Assembly: GCF_035046485.1 (NCBI RefSeq)
Contig: NC_085137.1
Span: 375,596,706-375,660,705, forward strand
Length of the DNA: 64,000 nucleotides
Origin: Aedes albopictus
Lineage: Eukaryota; Arthropoda; Insecta; Diptera; Culicidae
Reading direction: 5' to 3'
Of the stretch, positions 62,653 through 64,000 are shown one piece after another; the stretch's first letter is position 1; each line of letters starts with the position of its first letter. Position numbers and translations under genes: made by a program. Below the pieces are notes generated by a model. It was not told the origin of the DNA and did not search any database. It was given only the letters and a program-made list of their open reading frames with translations.

Positions 62653-64000
62653 AAATAGATAGATTATAGAAAAACTAGGAGTGGGTAATGCCTGAGACAT
62701 AACCGCAATGTTGACGTAGGACAAAGACTGGAACGAGATTCCGACTTTTATATTTCCATAATACAATGTTTGTTGTTATGATAATACAAATGGTGGACTG
62801 ATGTGTTGAGTAAAGTTGTTGTGTGATCGCTTTCGCTGAACGCATTCATAACCCAACAAACATTTTTGCTGTATAAGAGTAAAACAAATCACTCTTAAGC
62901 TAACTTTAACTCAAGAAGCTGTTATTCAGCTGGTTCGGTTACTTGGAAAGATGTTGACTAGTTCAAGAGTTATTTCGTTTTGAAGAGAAATGGTTAAATT
63001 ACTGTTCTACGAGAGAATTTCCATCGAGCGGATAAAATTATTAGATAATTGAACGGCGTTAGATAGATCTTTTCAACTAAAGTTTAACGTGAAACTCTTT
63101 CGACAATGAGCCATTTTACGAAGTGACAACAATGTTGATGATGATATTGGTTTTCACGGGTTATTGGACGCTACCTTCTGTCAAAATTCATTAATAAAAT
63201 CGGCTCGTAAAATGGACTATACGTTGTTTTCATCCGGGAAGAACATATTAGTGGCCGACTTCACTATTGCTGAACTACCAAGCTTTCAGTCTGTCGCTTT
63301 TAATTATTCGAATCATAACTCATGAGGAATCATTTTCGCTGATCCTGGAAAAGACCGTTTATAAAACGGAAGATTTTGGCAAGACAATCGCATGAATTCA
63401 TCACGCAATGCGATTTTACCCATACTGAATGCGGCCGTTTGCTGTCGTGGATGAGATTCCTGGTGCTGCCACCACGATAACCGAGAGCCATCGCTGAGTT
63501 TGTGTGCTGCTGCCTAGCTGGGAGGTGACATCTCCCTTCTCCTTGACTGATCCAAGGAAAATGACGAAAGATAACAGAGGAAACAGCTGTTATGCCCCTA
63601 GATTAGCAGATGAAGCTCCTCCCATTCGGCGGGCTTTCCAGTTTATTCCGTTTGTATGACCCGCCCATATTGTGTCAGACGCTTCAAACGACTAATCAAC
63701 CGTTCTTTGAGACAATTTTTAATCGAACGGATAAACTAATTGAAGTATTGAATAGTTAAGATAATTTTAATTCGATAAATATTAGAATGAAACAATGTTC
63801 CAGGCACATTTGTCCGAATAAGATAATGCGTTGCTAAATTTCGTGTAGAAAGATTAGTGATCGATTTTGCTGTTGCTGAGCCACCAAGCATTCAACCATT
63901 CACTTTTCGAATGCACTACACTTTTACCGATCGATGCAATATATCCGAAAATTATCCGATTCATAACTCTTAAGGAATAATTTTCTCTGGTCCTGAAAAG
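62653..64000. other. Unassigned, with a degenerate direct repeat
   Basis: No gene is supported. The stretch 63245-63360 (TGCTGAACTACCAAGC ... AATCATAACTCATGAGGAAT) resembles 63850-64000 (TGCTGAGCCACCAAGC ... ATTCATAACTCTTAAGGAAT) in the same orientation, and weaker similarity links 62990-63060 with 63700-63760. This suggests an old tandem duplication of about 0.65-0.7 kb. Confidence 0.4.

Overview
The window looks like nuclear DNA of a culicine (Aedes-type) mosquito. The protein-coding content is small and intron-split, the intergenic and intronic DNA is AT-rich, and nearly everything else is transposable-element sequence: BEL/Pao and Ty1/copia LTR elements, RNase H-bearing LINEs, tRNA-derived SINEs with target-site duplications, a DD37E mariner and many foldback MITEs. 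The organism assignment is an inference from gene and repeat style; no search was run.

Host genes. (1) A cysteine dioxygenase gene runs on the + strand. It has a probable 5' UTR exon ending at 6450, a first coding exon at 14724-15016, a large intron of 19,494 bp, the catalytic exon at 34511-34979, and a tiny last exon at 35059-35067. (2) A FAM136A-like mitochondrial twin-CX3C protein lies on the - strand (exons 42326-42412 and 41046-41378). (3) A possible third gene starts on the + strand at 56934 (five codons then a consensus donor) and joins in phase to 62536-62640, which encodes one hydrophobic segment; its identity is unknown.

Repeats, left to right. 0-5.6 kb holds two tRNA-headed SINEs, a foldback element with a duplicated right arm, and a 5'-truncated LINE on the - strand. 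5.6-14.6 kb is CDO promoter and intron 1, with a clean hAT-type MITE (8-bp TSD), a long SINE and an RTE-like LINE relic. 15-34.5 kb is CDO intron 2, packed with foldbacks, a hAT MITE directly abutting a DD37E mariner relic, a SINE split by a 643-bp palindromic element, a LINE tail flanked by a 53-bp direct repeat, and a nearly pristine 7.2-kb BEL element (one difference between its LTRs). 36.8-40.5 kb carries a SINE nested in an older SINE, a cluster of ends of one MITE family, and a 255-bp near-perfect palindrome. 43.3-48 kb holds an intact copia element with identical 103-bp LTRs but mismatched flanks. 48-50.6 kb is a broken CR1/Jockey-like LINE followed by an 0.8-kb block that is also present at 37.2 kb. 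52.7-56.1 kb holds an 841-bp TA-flanked MITE and a 2.17-kb element with about 650-bp inverted arms and an exact 8-bp TSD. 57-64 kb has more MITEs, a 146-bp retroposon and a SINE next to the candidate exon.

There is no operon-like or defence-like cluster. The most unusual material is the set of long-inverted-repeat elements that share TAGG-YY-GTCCC termini and 8-bp duplications, the 53-bp LINE target duplication, the tail-to-tail palindromic retroposon, and the unexplained candidate gene at 56.9-62.6 kb.
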